From Pseudoxanthomonas sp. (GTDB lineage: Bacteria; Pseudomonadota; Gammaproteobacteria; Xanthomonadales; Xanthomonadaceae), in NCBI RefSeq assembly GCF_002863005.1, contig NZ_PKDG01000001.1:1-32043 (forward strand): a stretch of 32,043 nt of DNA, written 5' to 3'. The notes below the pieces were generated by a model. It did not search any database. It was not told where the DNA came from and was given only the letters and a program-made list of their open reading frames with translations. The position numbers were made by a program, and so were the translations under genes. This document shows positions 7,376 to 15,703 of the stretch, piece by piece. How positions within the stretch are numbered: position 1 is the stretch's first letter; each line of letters starts with the position of its first letter.

Positions 7376-8044
7376 TCAGTCGCCGGCGACGAAATACTGG
7401 AACGCCCACCCGCGCGCGCCTTCGCGGACCAGGGAGATGCGGTAGTCGATCGGGCTACGCAGCAGCCGAGTGGCGATGTAGCCCTCCTGGCCTGATGCCA
7501 GGCGAACACGCGTCCACGCGGAATCGCCGGCGCCGTCGACCACGTCGTCGACGCGCGTCAGCACGGCGTGACTGACCCGCGTGACGACGGGTGCCGCGAG
7601 ATCGGGTTTCGCCCGTACGGCGACATCGCGGCCGACCCACACCTGCGCTTCGAAGACGTCCAGATCGCCCGGGTAGGGCAGGCAGTACACATACGGCGCG
7701 CAGTACACCGCCTCGCCATCCTCCTGCCTTGCCACTCCGGGCAGGGCGAGGACCTCCTCGAGTATCCGCCACAGCTCGCGCGTGGCATCGGCATCGCGCA
7801 GCCATAAGGCATCGAAGCCCTGGGGCCCGGTATCGCCACCGAAGCTCAGCGTGGTGGCATCGCGGACGTGGGCGCGCAACGCCTGCACGTCGCGCGCCGC
7901 GACGATGCGTTGCAGATCGTCGCGCATCGCCTGTACCGAGGGCGGCAAGGCCTGGCTCGGTGGCGCAAGCACGGGATCACGGGCCGTCGCCATGCCGGCC
8001 GCGACCATCAGGCCGGCTAACGACAGGGTGCGCGCGACGGACAC
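7376..8044 (-). CDS. Exported SH3-domain protein
   Basis: Translation most likely begins at a GTG (8044), 14 nt past the rpiA stop, with AGGAAAAGGA as ribosome-binding site. The 222-residue product starts with a Sec signal peptide (MSVARTLSLAGLMVAAGMATA). A bacterial SH3-like domain occupies about residues 125-195: the RAKPDLAAPVVTRV and SGQEGYIATRLL segments are typical of ligand-binding SH3b folds. The first half (30-110) has no family I recognise. It ends in hydrophobic and aromatic residues (WAFQYFVAGD). It would act in the periplasm, perhaps in contact with cell-wall peptides; that is inference. It appears to be co-transcribed with rpiA and is convergent with the HTH regulator gene. Confidence 0.85.
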   Translation of the reverse strand: MSVARTLSLAGLMVAAGMATARDPVLAPPSQALPPSVQAMRDDLQRIVAARDVQALRAHVRDATTLSFGGDTGPQGFDALWLRDADATRELWRILEEVLALPGVARQEDGEAVYCAPYVYCLPYPGDLDVFEAQVWVGRDVAVRAKPDLAAPVVTRVSHAVLTRVDDVVDGAGDSAWTRVRLASGQEGYIATRLLRSPIDYRISLVREGARGWAFQYFVAGD

Positions 8045-8058
8045 GGCGGTCCTTTTCC

Positions 8059-8709
8059 TCAGCCCAGCACGATCGGTGGTTCGCCACCGACGATCACGAT
8101 GTCTGCGGGGCGGCGGGCGAACAGCCCCACGCTGACCACGCCGGGAATCTGGTTGATCTCGCGCTCCATCGCCACCGGATCGGTGATCGACAGGTTGTGG
8201 ATGTCGAGCACCACGTTGCCGTTGTCGGTGGTCACGCCATCGCGCCATACGGGCTGGCCGCCGGTCATCGCCAGGATTTCGCGCGCGACCAGGCTGCGTG
8301 CCATCGGGATGACTTCCACCGGCAGCGGGAAACGGCCGAGGACGGGCACCTGCTTGCTGGGGTCGATGATGCAGACGAACTGCTTGCTGGCTTCGGCGAT
8401 GATCTTCTCGCGCGTTAGCGCCGCGCCGCCACCCTTGATCAGCCGCTTGTGCGGATCGCACTCATCGGCACCGTCGACATACAGCGACAGCGTGCCGGTG
8501 TGGTTGAGGTCGAGCACATCGATGCCATGCTGCTTCAGGCGTGCCGTGCTCTGCTCCGAGCTGGAGACGGCGCCCTTGATGCGGTCCTTGATGCCGGCCA
8601 GCGCATCGATGAAGTAGGCGACGGTGGAACCGGTGCCGACACCGACGATCATGCCGTCCTCGACGAACTCGATGGCCTTTTCGCCAGCCAGGCGCTTTGC
8701 TTCGCTCAT
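8059..8709 (-). CDS. rpiA: Ribose-5-phosphate isomerase A
   Basis: RpiA interconverts ribose-5-phosphate and ribulose-5-phosphate in the non-oxidative pentose phosphate pathway. The 216-residue length is standard. Active-site signatures are the phosphate loop GTGSTVAYF (25-33), DGADE (79-83), [11 protein letters not shown] (92-102) with the general-base glutamate E101, and [10 protein letters not shown] (49-58). These match the known E. coli residues D81, D84, K94 and E103 with a small offset. The gene precedes the SH3-domain gene and follows the EVE-domain gene on the same strand. Confidence 0.98.
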   Translation of the reverse strand: MSEAKRLAGEKAIEFVEDGMIVGVGTGSTVAYFIDALAGIKDRIKGAVSSSEQSTARLKQHGIDVLDLNHTGTLSLYVDGADECDPHKRLIKGGGAALTREKIIAEASKQFVCIIDPSKQVPVLGRFPLPVEVIPMARSLVAREILAMTGGQPVWRDGVTTDNGNVVLDIHNLSITDPVAMEREINQIPGVVSVGLFARRPADIVIVGGEPPIVLG

Positions 8710-8776
8710 GGTGTCTTCTCAACAGGAAAATGATGTCTGCGGGAGCGCACGCGGACCGCGCCCGAGGGTATGCGCA

Positions 8777-9240
<464 letters not shown>

Positions 9241-9244
<4 letters not shown>

Positions 9245-9840
9245 GGCGAAGGGTCCGGCAAAGGAGAGGGGAACAGCGTGTCGCGTTCGGTGCAGACGGC
9301 GTCCAGCGCCACGTCCCAGGGCTGCGCGCCCAGCGTGTCGATCCGCTGCGCTTCGAAACCGACGCCGACCAGCCAGGGCGGCGCAGGGCGTTCCAGGCGC
9401 GGCGCCAGCGTGCGGTCGTACCAGCCGCCGCCCATGCCCAGGCGATGCCCCGCCTTGTCGAAACCGACCAGCGGCACGACGATCAGGGACATGTCCGTCG
9501 CTGGCAAGCCCGAGCGCGGATCGACGTCCGGCTCCGGGATGCCATAACGGTTGGTCACCAAGGCATCGCCCGGTCGCCAGGGCGCGAAACGCAGCGTCGC
9601 GTCGTCCGACAGCATGGGCAGGCAGTACACCGCCCCCTTCGGCAGCCGCATCTGCCAGCTGTGCAGCCCGATTTCGCCATCCATCGCCCAGTAACCGGCG
9701 ACATAGCCGGTCGTCGGGAAGAACGGCAAGGCGAACAGGCGCGCGGCGAGCGCATCCGCACCGGCGATGCGCTCGGCAGCGGGCAGGGCGCGACGTCGCG
9801 CACGCAGGTCGCGTCGCAGCGCATCGCGCTCGACGGTCAT
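9241..9840 (-). CDS. ygfA: 5-formyltetrahydrofolate cyclo-ligase
   Basis: This ATP-dependent enzyme returns 5-formyl-THF to the active folate pool as 5,10-methenyl-THF. The 199-residue protein carries the family signature GMGGGWYDR (135-143) near the C terminus, preceded by IVVPLVGFDKAGHRLG. Basic residues in the N-terminal helix (RRDLRARRRAL) match the ATP-binding region. Its position downstream of the 6S RNA gene and zapA matches the E. coli order zapA-ssrS-ygfA, and the gene is often co-transcribed with 6S RNA. Its stop overlaps the start of the EVE gene. A -10-like TAAAAT lies 33-38 nt upstream. Confidence 0.95.
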
Positions 9841-10045
9841 GGCAAGGTAGGGGACGGTACAGGCATGCGCGAATTTTACGGCATGCGCACCAGCGTTGCC
9901 GGTGGGACCGCGGGAGCGGCCTCAGTCACGGCCCTGTGCGTCGGATCCCTCGTGCAGTCGGCTTCGTTTCGAAGTCATCCCGCTCAAGGGCGGGTGCAAC
10001 AGGACCGGCCGGGTCGCGGCTGATGCCGCTGCCGCGGGAAAAATA
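9841..10045. other. Non-coding stretch between ygfA and 6S RNA
   Basis: About 200 nt without a credible gene. It contains a 9-bp direct repeat GGCATGCGC (9862-9870 and 9880-9888, period 18) flanking a minus-strand TAAAAT (9878-9873) that could serve as -10 for ygfA; the corresponding -35 is weak. A T-run (minus strand 10043-10039) directly follows the 6S RNA 3' stem. Confidence 0.5.
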
Positions 10046-10231
10046 CGTCCTCCGCCATGCACGATGTTCGCGAAACGACCTTGAACCCGGGGTTCAAGTG
10101 GGAAGGTTGGGCAACCATCGGGCTTTCCGCTGCGAGGCAGACTTGCACTCCCGGTAACCGTCACCCCCCCGTGGTCGTCATTAAGGGACAAGGCGAATGT
10201 TTGCGCTCACTGTCGAGTACAGCAGAGGACG
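10046..10231 (-). ncRNA. ssrS: 6S RNA
   Basis: 6S RNA mimics an open promoter and sequesters sigma-70 RNA polymerase in stationary phase. The call rests on three points. First, the locus is the classic one between zapA and ygfA, in the same orientation. Second, the ends form a 10-bp closing stem (CGTCCTCTGC at 10231-10222 with GCGGAGGACG at 10055-10046), giving a length of about 186 nt, typical of the family. Third, the 3' half contains the palindrome CTTGAACCC-x-GGGTTCAAG (10080-10098), equivalent to the CCTTGAACC/GGTTCAAGG element of enterobacterial 6S RNA. The small open frames in the region are chance. The exact ends are estimates. Confidence 0.9.
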
Positions 10232-10238
10232 CGAGGCC

Positions 10239-10244
10239 AGTATA
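10239..10244 (-). promoter_or_regulatory. Promoter -10 box of 6S RNA
   Basis: On the minus strand TATACT (10244-10239) lies seven bases before the predicted 5' end of 6S RNA. The -35 region is poor (CTAGGC at 17-nt spacing), but an A6 run lies just inside it. Confidence 0.65.
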
Positions 10245-10315
10245 GCGAGCGAAGATTTTTTGCCTAGCCCGTTCGTCGGCGGATTCAGTCCGCAGTCGGC
10301 GACGTCGCAGCGCCG

Positions 10316-10612
10316 TTACGACGTGCCCAGCGCGCTGTCCAGCTTGCGGTGCAGATCCTGCAGCGTGCGCTCGACGTCACGGTTGCGCGCGTGCTGCTCG
10401 TCGCGCAACTGCTGCAATTCGTGTGCCAGATTGAGCGCCGCCAGTACTGCGATGCGGTCTACCGCCGCCATGCGATTGCTGCCACGTACTTCGCGCATGC
10501 GGCTGTCGAGCAGCTTGGCGGCTGCCATCAGGCTGGAACGTTCGTCCGGGGCCACGCCCACGGTGTATTCGCGATCCAGCAGATGCACGCTGACCGGTTC
10601 GTTGGCGCTCAC
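10316..10612 (-). CDS. zapA: Cell-division protein ZapA
   Basis: ZapA binds FtsZ and promotes bundling of protofilaments at the division ring. The protein has 98 residues from a GTG start at 10612 (MSANEPVSVHLLDREYTVG), which overlaps the stop of the upstream coiled-coil gene (GTGA). The N-terminal domain has the family pattern V-x-V-x-[IL]-L-[DG]-[RK]-[ED]-Y, followed by ERSSLMAAAKLLDSRMREVR and the hallmark DRIAVLAALNLAHEL. The C-terminal half is a coiled coil used for tetramerisation (LRDEQHARNRDVERTL). It is encoded next to 6S RNA and ygfA, as in E. coli. Confidence 0.95.
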   Translation of the reverse strand: MSANEPVSVHLLDREYTVGVAPDERSSLMAAAKLLDSRMREVRGSNRMAAVDRIAVLAALNLAHELQQLRDEQHARNRDVERTLQDLHRKLDSALGTS

Positions 10613-10830
10613 GTGTGCTGCTCCAGGGACTTGAGGCGGCTGATCATCGCTTCGACGCGCGACCGCGCCTGCTCGTTCTTGGCCAGCAACTGCGAGCGCT
10701 CGCCGACCAGTTGCTCCTGTTGCTGGCGCAGGCTGCGGTTTTCGTCCGCCAGGCGCTGGCACCGGTCGGCCAGGTCCTGGATGCGCGTACTGAGCGCGCG
10801 GAGCTGGTCGAGGAGGTCGGCGGTGTCCAT
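10609..10830 (-). CDS. ZapB-like coiled-coil protein (TIGR02449 type)
   Basis: A 73-residue protein predicted to be almost wholly coiled coil (MDTADLLDQLRALSTRIQ, then DRCQRLADENRSLRQQQ and RVEAMISRLKSLEQ). Small proteins of this kind immediately upstream of zapA are common in Pseudomonas and Xanthomonas and are annotated as TIGR02449 or ZapB-like. A divisome role is inferred from position and coiled-coil similarity only. The ATG at 10830 is taken as start; a GTG at 10839 would add three residues, and neither has a strong ribosome-binding site. Its last codons overlap the zapA start, implying coupled translation. Confidence 0.85.
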   Translation of the reverse strand: MDTADLLDQLRALSTRIQDLADRCQRLADENRSLRQQQEQLVGERSQLLAKNEQARSRVEAMISRLKSLEQHT

Positions 10831-10887
10831 GCCGGTCACGATAGGCGTGCGCTTGCCGGGCGGTCAAGCGGCCGAACGCCCGATGTC

Positions 10888-10963
10888 CGCAGGAGCGGGC
10901 CATGCCTCCGTTGCTCTTGCGTGGTCAGATCGAAAAGCATCGCGGGCATGGCCCACTCCCGCA
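10888..10963. repeat. REP-like palindromic element, family B copy 1
   Basis: Left arm CGCAGGAGCGGGCCATGCC (10888-10906) and right arm GGCATGGCCCACTCCCGCA pair with one mismatch plus G-T changes around a loop of about 38 nt. The right half, AAAAGCATCGCGGGCATGGC, recurs at 23759-23778 with one base changed. The element lies between the end of the GGDEF-EAL gene and the start of the ZapB-like gene. Confidence 0.8.
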
Positions 10964-10988
10964 GGGTTTCCCGCCAGGGTCGCCGGGG

Positions 10989-13247
10989 TCAGGAGGCCAC
11001 GCGCATGCCCGAGCCGGGGTAGTAGTCCCGGATGAAGCGCAGGCACTGGTCCGCCACCAGTGCCTGCGAGACCCAGTGGCCCTGCACTTCGTCGCAGCCG
11101 TGGTTGCGCAGGAACTCGTACTGGTCCCACGTCTCCACGCCCTCGGCGACGACTTTCAGCGCCAGCGACTGTCCCATCGTGATGATGGTGCTGGTGATGG
11201 CCTCGTCATCGGTGTCGTGGGTGAGGTCGCTGATGAATTCGCGGTCGATCTTCAGGGTGGTCAACGGCAGGCGCTTCAGGTACGCCAGCGATGAATAGCC
11301 GGTGCCGAAGTCGTCGATCGCCAGCGATATGCCGAGGCGCCGGCAGGCGCGCAGCGTGTCGGCGTTCTGCTCGGGGCTGGCCATCACCACGCTCTCGGTC
11401 AGTTCCAGCTCCAGGCGGTTGGCGGGGACGCCGGTTTCCTGCAGCGTGCGCGCGACCACCGTCTGCAGGTCGCCGCGCTGCAACTGGGTGGCGGACACAT
11501 TCACCGCCACACTGAGTTCTTCCAGGCCGGCGTCGTGCCAGTCGCGCAGGGTCAGGCAGGCGTGGCGCAGTGCCCAGGCGCCGAGTTCGAGGATCATCCC
11601 CGACTCTTCCGCCAGCGGGATGAACTGGCCCGGCGACACGGTGCCGAATTCCTTGCTCTCCCACCGCAGCAGGGCCTCGACGCCGGTGATCCGCTGCCGC
11701 GAGATCGACAGGCGCGGCTGGAACACCAGCGACAGTTCGTTGCGGTCGATCGCGCGGCGCAGGGCGCTGGCAAGGATGGCGCGATGGCGGTTCTTCTCGT
11801 CCATCGATTCCGAATACACCTGATAGGTGTGCCGCCCCATCGCCTTGGCCTGGTACATGGCGGTGTCGGCGTGCTTCAGCAGCTCCGTCGGTACCTGGGC
11901 GTGCTCCGGATACAGGCTGATGCCGATCGAGGGCGATACCGCCAGTTCCAGCCGTTCGCCGAAGTTCAGCGGCGTACGGAAGGCCTGGATGATGCGCTGG
12001 GCCACCTCTTCGGCATCGGGCATGCCGTTGATGTCCTCCAGCACCACGGTGAATTCGTCGCCACTCAGGCGCGCGACCGTGTGCTGCGTCCCGACCGTCT
12101 GCTGCACGCGCGCGGCCGCCGAGCGCAGGATGCGGTCGCCGGTGGCGTGGCCGAGCGAATCGTTGATGTCCTTGAAGCGGTCCAGGTCGATGAACAGGAC
12201 GGCGACGTGGCCGTGCTCGCGACGCGCCCGCACGATGGCGCGCGACAGCCGCTCGGACAGCAGCGAGCGGTTGGGCAGGCTGGTCAGGGTGTCGTAGTTG
12301 GCCAGGTAGCGCAGTTCCTGCTCGGCGCGCTTCTGCTCGGTGATGTCGGTCAATACCTGCACGTACAACGGACGCTCGCCGGTGGCGTCCGGCACCACGT
12401 TGGTCTCGATGCGGCAGAGGATTTCCTCGCCATCCTTGCGGACCTTCCAGATCTCACCGGACCAGCGCCCGGTCAGGCGCAATTCGCGGTTCATCCGTTC
12501 GAAGAAGGCATCCTCGTGCTGGTCGCTGTCCAGCATCGTCATCGGCTGGCCGATGATTTCCTCTTCCGCATAGCCGGTGATGCGGGTGAAGGCGGGATTG
12601 ATGGTGATGAACTGGTGCGCCCAGTCCAGCACGGCCACCGCTTCGTTCATGCTGCGCATCACCTCGCCGGCGATGCGGTGCTCGTACTCGGCATTGCGGC
12701 TGGCGGTGATGTCGCGGGCGGTGCCGGCGATCCGGATGGGTTGTCCCTCACCGTCGCGCTCGACGACGCGGCCACGGGCGCGCACCCATACCCAGGTGCC
12801 GTTGCCCAGCATGTCCATCCGGTGTTCCGACATGAAGAGCGGGGTCTTGCCCTGCAGGTGCAGGCGCAGGCGCTCCTGCACCAGCGGCATGTCTTCCTCG
12901 TGGATGGTCGGGACTTCGCCCTGTCGCGTCAGCACGGTGATGTCGGCGGTCTGCACGGCGGTTTCGTCCGCCCGCATCCGGTAGAGCCGGCGCTGCACCA
13001 GGTCGTAATCCCAGAACTGCTCGCCCGAGGCCCACAGCGCCAGCTTCAGTCGCTCGTCGCGGTTGCGCAGGGACTCGCTGCGCAGCGGCTCCTGCGGAAC
13101 CTGCCGGCTCGCCAGCCATGCCTGCCACCAGCGCCGCGTCCCGATCAGCACGACGCCCAGCAACACCAGGCCCGCGAGGCCCATGGCCAGCCGGGACGAC
13201 AGGGGGGAAGCCGTTGCCAGGACTGCAGCGACAGGGGAGGCGTGCAT
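10989..13247 (-). CDS. Membrane PAS-PAS-GGDEF-EAL cyclic-di-GMP enzyme
   Basis: A 752-residue sensor with one N-terminal transmembrane helix (about 24-37). Two PAS domains follow (about 65-185 and 195-310, the second ending DITEQKRAEQELRYLA), then a GGDEF domain (signature S-G-D-E-F at 395-399, a variant often active; no RxxD inhibitory site just before it) and an EAL domain. The EAL domain keeps E-A-L (524-526), VNVSATQL, LELTES and the metal-binding DDFGTGYSS (645-653), so phosphodiesterase activity is likely, and synthase activity is possible. The PAS ligand is unknown. I prefer the ATG at 13247 over a GTG at 13307, because a promoter-like TTGTTG-N18-TACACT (13312-13283) lies between them. 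The gene separates zapA from ygfB, which adjoin in E. coli. Confidence 0.95.
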   Translation of the reverse strand: MHASPVAAVLATASPLSSRLAMGLAGLVLLGVVLIGTRRWWQAWLASRQVPQEPLRSESLRNRDERLKLALWASGEQFWDYDLVQRRLYRMRADETAVQTADITVLTRQGEVPTIHEEDMPLVQERLRLHLQGKTPLFMSEHRMDMLGNGTWVWVRARGRVVERDGEGQPIRIAGTARDITASRNAEYEHRIAGEVMRSMNEAVAVLDWAHQFITINPAFTRITGYAEEEIIGQPMTMLDSDQHEDAFFERMNRELRLTGRWSGEIWKVRKDGEEILCRIETNVVPDATGERPLYVQVLTDITEQKRAEQELRYLANYDTLTSLPNRSLLSERLSRAIVRARREHGHVAVLFIDLDRFKDINDSLGHATGDRILRSAAARVQQTVGTQHTVARLSGDEFTVVLEDINGMPDAEEVAQRIIQAFRTPLNFGERLELAVSPSIGISLYPEHAQVPTELLKHADTAMYQAKAMGRHTYQVYSESMDEKNRHRAILASALRRAIDRNELSLVFQPRLSISRQRITGVEALLRWESKEFGTVSPGQFIPLAEESGMILELGAWALRHACLTLRDWHDAGLEELSVAVNVSATQLQRGDLQTVVARTLQETGVPANRLELELTESVVMASPEQNADTLRACRRLGISLAIDDFGTGYSSLAYLKRLPLTTLKIDREFISDLTHDTDDEAITSTIITMGQSLALKVVAEGVETWDQYEFLRNHGCDEVQGHWVSQALVADQCLRFIRDYYPGSGMRVAS

Positions 13248-13282
13248 GGAGGGGCGAGGGGCCAATGCGTAGGCAATATGTG

Positions 13283-13312
13283 AGTGTAGGCATGCGTACA
13301 CACGCACAACAA
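13283..13312 (-). promoter_or_regulatory. Candidate promoter of the GGDEF-EAL gene
   Basis: On the minus strand TTGTTG (13312-13307) and TACACT (13288-13283) are spaced by 18 nt. Transcription would start near 13276, 29 nt before the ATG at 13247. Confidence 0.45.
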
Positions 13313-13332
13313 GGAGGGAAGCGGCTTTTGAT

Positions 13333-13341
13333 TGCTACACT
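13333..13341 (+). promoter_or_regulatory. Candidate extended -10 promoter of ygfB-pepP
   Basis: TGC-TACACT (13333-13341) fits an extended -10 element; no -35 is visible. The predicted transcript would begin near 13348, about 34 nt before ygfB. It is divergent from the candidate GGDEF-EAL promoter. Confidence 0.4.
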
Positions 13342-13381
13342 TGCAAGGTTGTCCGAAACCCCTGACGGATTGCGTTCTTCT

Positions 13382-13924
13382 ATGCCCGACCTTCCCGATA
13401 TCGCCGACGTGGCGGCCGCTTCCCGCCAGTCCGGCCTGGCCATGGACGCGTCGGAACTGCACGGTGCGCTGTGCGGCTGGCTCGCCGGTGGCGGCACGGC
13501 CGACGACACCTGGCTGGCCCGCGCGCTGGCCGACGACCAGTTGCCGGCGCCTGCGACCGGCAGCGCGCTTGACCAGTTGCGCGAGTGCGCCGTCGCCCAG
13601 CTGGAAGACCGCAGCTTCGCCTTCGACCTGTTGCTGCCCGCCGCCGACCGTCCGCTCGACGAGCGCGCGGAAGCGCTGTTTGCCTGGTGCCAGGGATTCC
13701 TGGGCGCCTTCGGACTGGCCGCGGGCGCCGCGCCGCCGCTGTCCGAAGAGGGGCAGGAGGCGTTGCAGGACCTCGCGCGACTGGCCCAGGCATCGCCCGA
13801 GAGCAGCGACGACGAGGAAGACGAGGATGCGCTGGCGGAACTGGAGGAGTTCGTCCGGGTGGCCGTCCTGCTGCTGCATGGCGACTGCGTGCTCGGGCCC
13901 CGGCATCGCCGGAGCCTGAACTGA
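13382..13924 (+). CDS. ygfB: UPF0149 family protein YgfB
   Basis: A 180-residue protein of the YecA/YgfB (UPF0149) family. Typical segments are ELHGALCGWLAGG (the family's LHG-x-LCG signature), WCQGFLGAFGLA, then a very acidic patch (SSDDEEDEDALAELEEF) and VRVAVLLLHGD at the end. The start at 13382 (MPDLPDIADV) is where family similarity begins; the frame stays open further upstream by chance. Its stop overlaps the pepP start (TGATG), so the two are translationally coupled, as in many Gammaproteobacteria. In Pseudomonas YgfB is reported to affect beta-lactam resistance through AmpDh3; whether that holds here is unknown. Confidence 0.93.
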   Translation: MPDLPDIADVAAASRQSGLAMDASELHGALCGWLAGGGTADDTWLARALADDQLPAPATGSALDQLRECAVAQLEDRSFAFDLLLPAADRPLDERAEALFAWCQGFLGAFGLAAGAAPPLSEEGQEALQDLARLAQASPESSDDEEDEDALAELEEFVRVAVLLLHGDCVLGPRHRRSLN

Positions 13925-15249
13925 TGAAGGCCGTCGCCGGCATCGGCGCGGCGGAGTTCGCCCGCCGGCGCAAGCAGATGATGCGGCTGGCCGGCAACGA
14001 CGCGATCCTGGTGCTGCCCGCCGCCGCCGAGCGCGTGCGCAGCCACGATACGCATTATCCGTTCCGGCAGGACTCTGACTTCTGGTATCTCAGCGGCTTT
14101 CCGGAGCCGGAGGCGGTGCTGGTACTGGTACCCGGTCGCAAGCACGGCGAAACCATCCTGTTCTGCCGCGAGCGCGATCCCGAGCGCGAAGGCTGGGACG
14201 GCCCGCGCGCCGGCCAGGACGGCGCGGTCAACGACTACGGCATGGACGATGCCTACCCGATCGACGATCTCGACGAGATCCTGCCGGGCTTGCTGGAAGG
14301 GCGTTCCCGCGTCTACTACCACTTCGGGCGCGACGCCGACTTCGATCTCAAGCTGATCGGCTGGGTGCGCCACGTGCGCGCTCACGTGAAGCAGGGCGCG
14401 CAGCCGCCGCACGAGTTCCTCGAACTCGGCCACCTGCTGCACGACCTGCGGCTGTTCAAGTCGAAGGACGAAGTGAAGCTGATGCAGCGCGCCGCCGACA
14501 TCAGCGTCCAGGCCCACCTCGCTGCGATGCGCGCGGCGCGCCCCGGCATCCGCGAGTACGAGCTGCAGGCCGACGTGGAGCGCGTGTTCCGTGCCAATGA
14601 TGCATGGCCCGCCTACAACAGCATCGTCGGCGCCGGCCGCAACGCCTGCGTGCTGCACTACCGAGCGAATACCGCGCAGGCGCGCGACGGCGACCTGGTG
14701 CTGATCGATGCGGGCGCCGAATACCGCGGCTACGCCGCCGACATCACCCGCACGTTCCCGGTCAACGGCCGCTTCACCCCCGCGCAGCGCGCGCTGCACG
14801 ACCTGGTCGGCGAGGCCCAGCGTGCCGCGTTGGACTGCGCCCGCGTCGGCGTGCCGTACGAGGCCGGGCACGTGGCCGCGGTCGAGACGCTGACCGAAGG
14901 CCTGCTGAAGCTCGGCCTGTTGAAAGGCAAGCTCGAGAAGAACCTCGCCGAAGGCACGTACCGCCGCTTCTACCGCCACAAGACCGGCCACTGGCTGGGC
15001 CTGGACGTGCACGACGTGGGCGACTACCGCATCGACGGCGAATCGCGCCTGCTGGAAGCCGGCATGGCGTTCACCATCGAGCCGGGCCTGTACGTGGGCC
15101 ACGATGACGAGACGGTCGACCCCAAGTGGCGCGGCATCGGCATCCGCACGGAGGACGACGTGCTGGTCACCGACGGCGAGCCGCGCGTGCTTACCGATGC
15201 GCTGGCGCGCAGCGCGGACGAGATCGAAGCGGTGATGGCGGCGGGCTGA
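13924..15249 (+). CDS. pepP: Xaa-Pro aminopeptidase P
   Basis: PepP removes the N-terminal residue from peptides whose second residue is proline. The protein has 441 residues, matching E. coli PepP. The N-terminal domain (1-175) carries typical FRQDSDFWYLSGFPEPEA. The C-terminal pita-bread domain supplies the two-manganese site: D262 (LIDAG), D273 (ADITRTF), H356 (GHWLG), E386 (IEPGLY) and E410 (IRTEDD), with catalytic histidines H245 and H363. All agree in position with the characterised enzyme. It is cytosolic and translated in overlap with ygfB. The ubiH-type genes that often follow in other Gammaproteobacteria are absent; a convergent GFA gene comes next. Confidence 0.98.
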   Translation: MKAVAGIGAAEFARRRKQMMRLAGNDAILVLPAAAERVRSHDTHYPFRQDSDFWYLSGFPEPEAVLVLVPGRKHGETILFCRERDPEREGWDGPRAGQDGAVNDYGMDDAYPIDDLDEILPGLLEGRSRVYYHFGRDADFDLKLIGWVRHVRAHVKQGAQPPHEFLELGHLLHDLRLFKSKDEVKLMQRAADISVQAHLAAMRAARPGIREYELQADVERVFRANDAWPAYNSIVGAGRNACVLHYRANTAQARDGDLVLIDAGAEYRGYAADITRTFPVNGRFTPAQRALHDLVGEAQRAALDCARVGVPYEAGHVAAVETLTEGLLKLGLLKGKLEKNLAEGTYRRFYRHKTGHWLGLDVHDVGDYRIDGESRLLEAGMAFTIEPGLYVGHDDETVDPKWRGIGIRTEDDVLVTDGEPRVLTDALARSADEIEAVMAAG

Positions 15250-15256
15250 CCACGCC

Positions 15257-15694
15257 TCAGGGGCCATCCACCCGCACGTCGCGGATCCACAGCTGCCGCC
15301 ATCGTGCGGCTTTCTCCTCGGGCGCCAACCGTTGCGGTGAGGCGGGCACGGGCGGCGCGAAGCCGTCGCGTGCATCCAGGCATCCGGCATTGACCGCGGC
15401 GTGGCGCTGGTCGCCCTCTTCGAACACCACGGCCACCAGCACGCCGCAGTCGCCGCACAGCAGGAACTGCGCAGCCTCCGATCCCTGCCGGTAACGGCGC
15501 AGGCGATCCGGCCGTTGCACGCGGACGACCAGCTGCGCATCGGTATCGGAAAGCCATGCGGCGCCATGCGCGCGGCAGAAGCTGCAGTCGCACGCGCGGG
15601 GCGCCGTCGCGGCCGGCACCAGACGCGTGGAGAAGGCAAGCGTCAGCGCGCCGCAGTGGCAGCCGCCATCCAGCACCGAGGGAAGCGCATGCAT
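15257..15694 (-). CDS. GFA/CENP-V family zinc protein
   Basis: A 145-residue protein of the glutathione-dependent formaldehyde-activating (GFA) fold. Seven cysteines occur in the expected order: C12 and C14 (GGCHCGAL), C35, C37 and C40 (ACDCSFC) and C80 and C83 (LCGDCG), which bind one structural and one exchangeable zinc in family members. The C-terminal third is less conserved. The formaldehyde-related activity of the founding member is not proven for most relatives, so the substrate is unknown. It follows the YCII gene after 9 nt on the same strand and converges with pepP 7 nt away, leaving no room for a terminator. Confidence 0.9.
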   Translation of the reverse strand: MHALPSVLDGGCHCGALTLAFSTRLVPAATAPRACDCSFCRAHGAAWLSDTDAQLVVRVQRPDRLRRYRQGSEAAQFLLCGDCGVLVAVVFEEGDQRHAAVNAGCLDARDGFAPPVPASPQRLAPEEKAARWRQLWIRDVRVDGP

Positions 15695-15703
15695 CGGCAG
15701 ACC

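Noticed and set aside
8735-8770. Possible degenerate palindromic repeat (TGCGGGAGCGCACGCGG...) between rpiA and the EVE gene
   Set aside because: It shares only the GGGAGCG core with the other repeats, and no inverted partner is found.
9922-10245. Small open frames across the 6S RNA region
   Set aside because: They overlap a structured RNA, lack ribosome-binding sites and show no protein family features.
12748-15639. Very long minus-strand open frame (963 codons) across pepP, ygfB and the GGDEF-EAL gene
   Set aside because: It is antisense or out of frame to well-identified genes and has shadow-frame composition (runs of Arg, Ala, Gly, Val-Gln). High GC makes stop codons rare in such frames.
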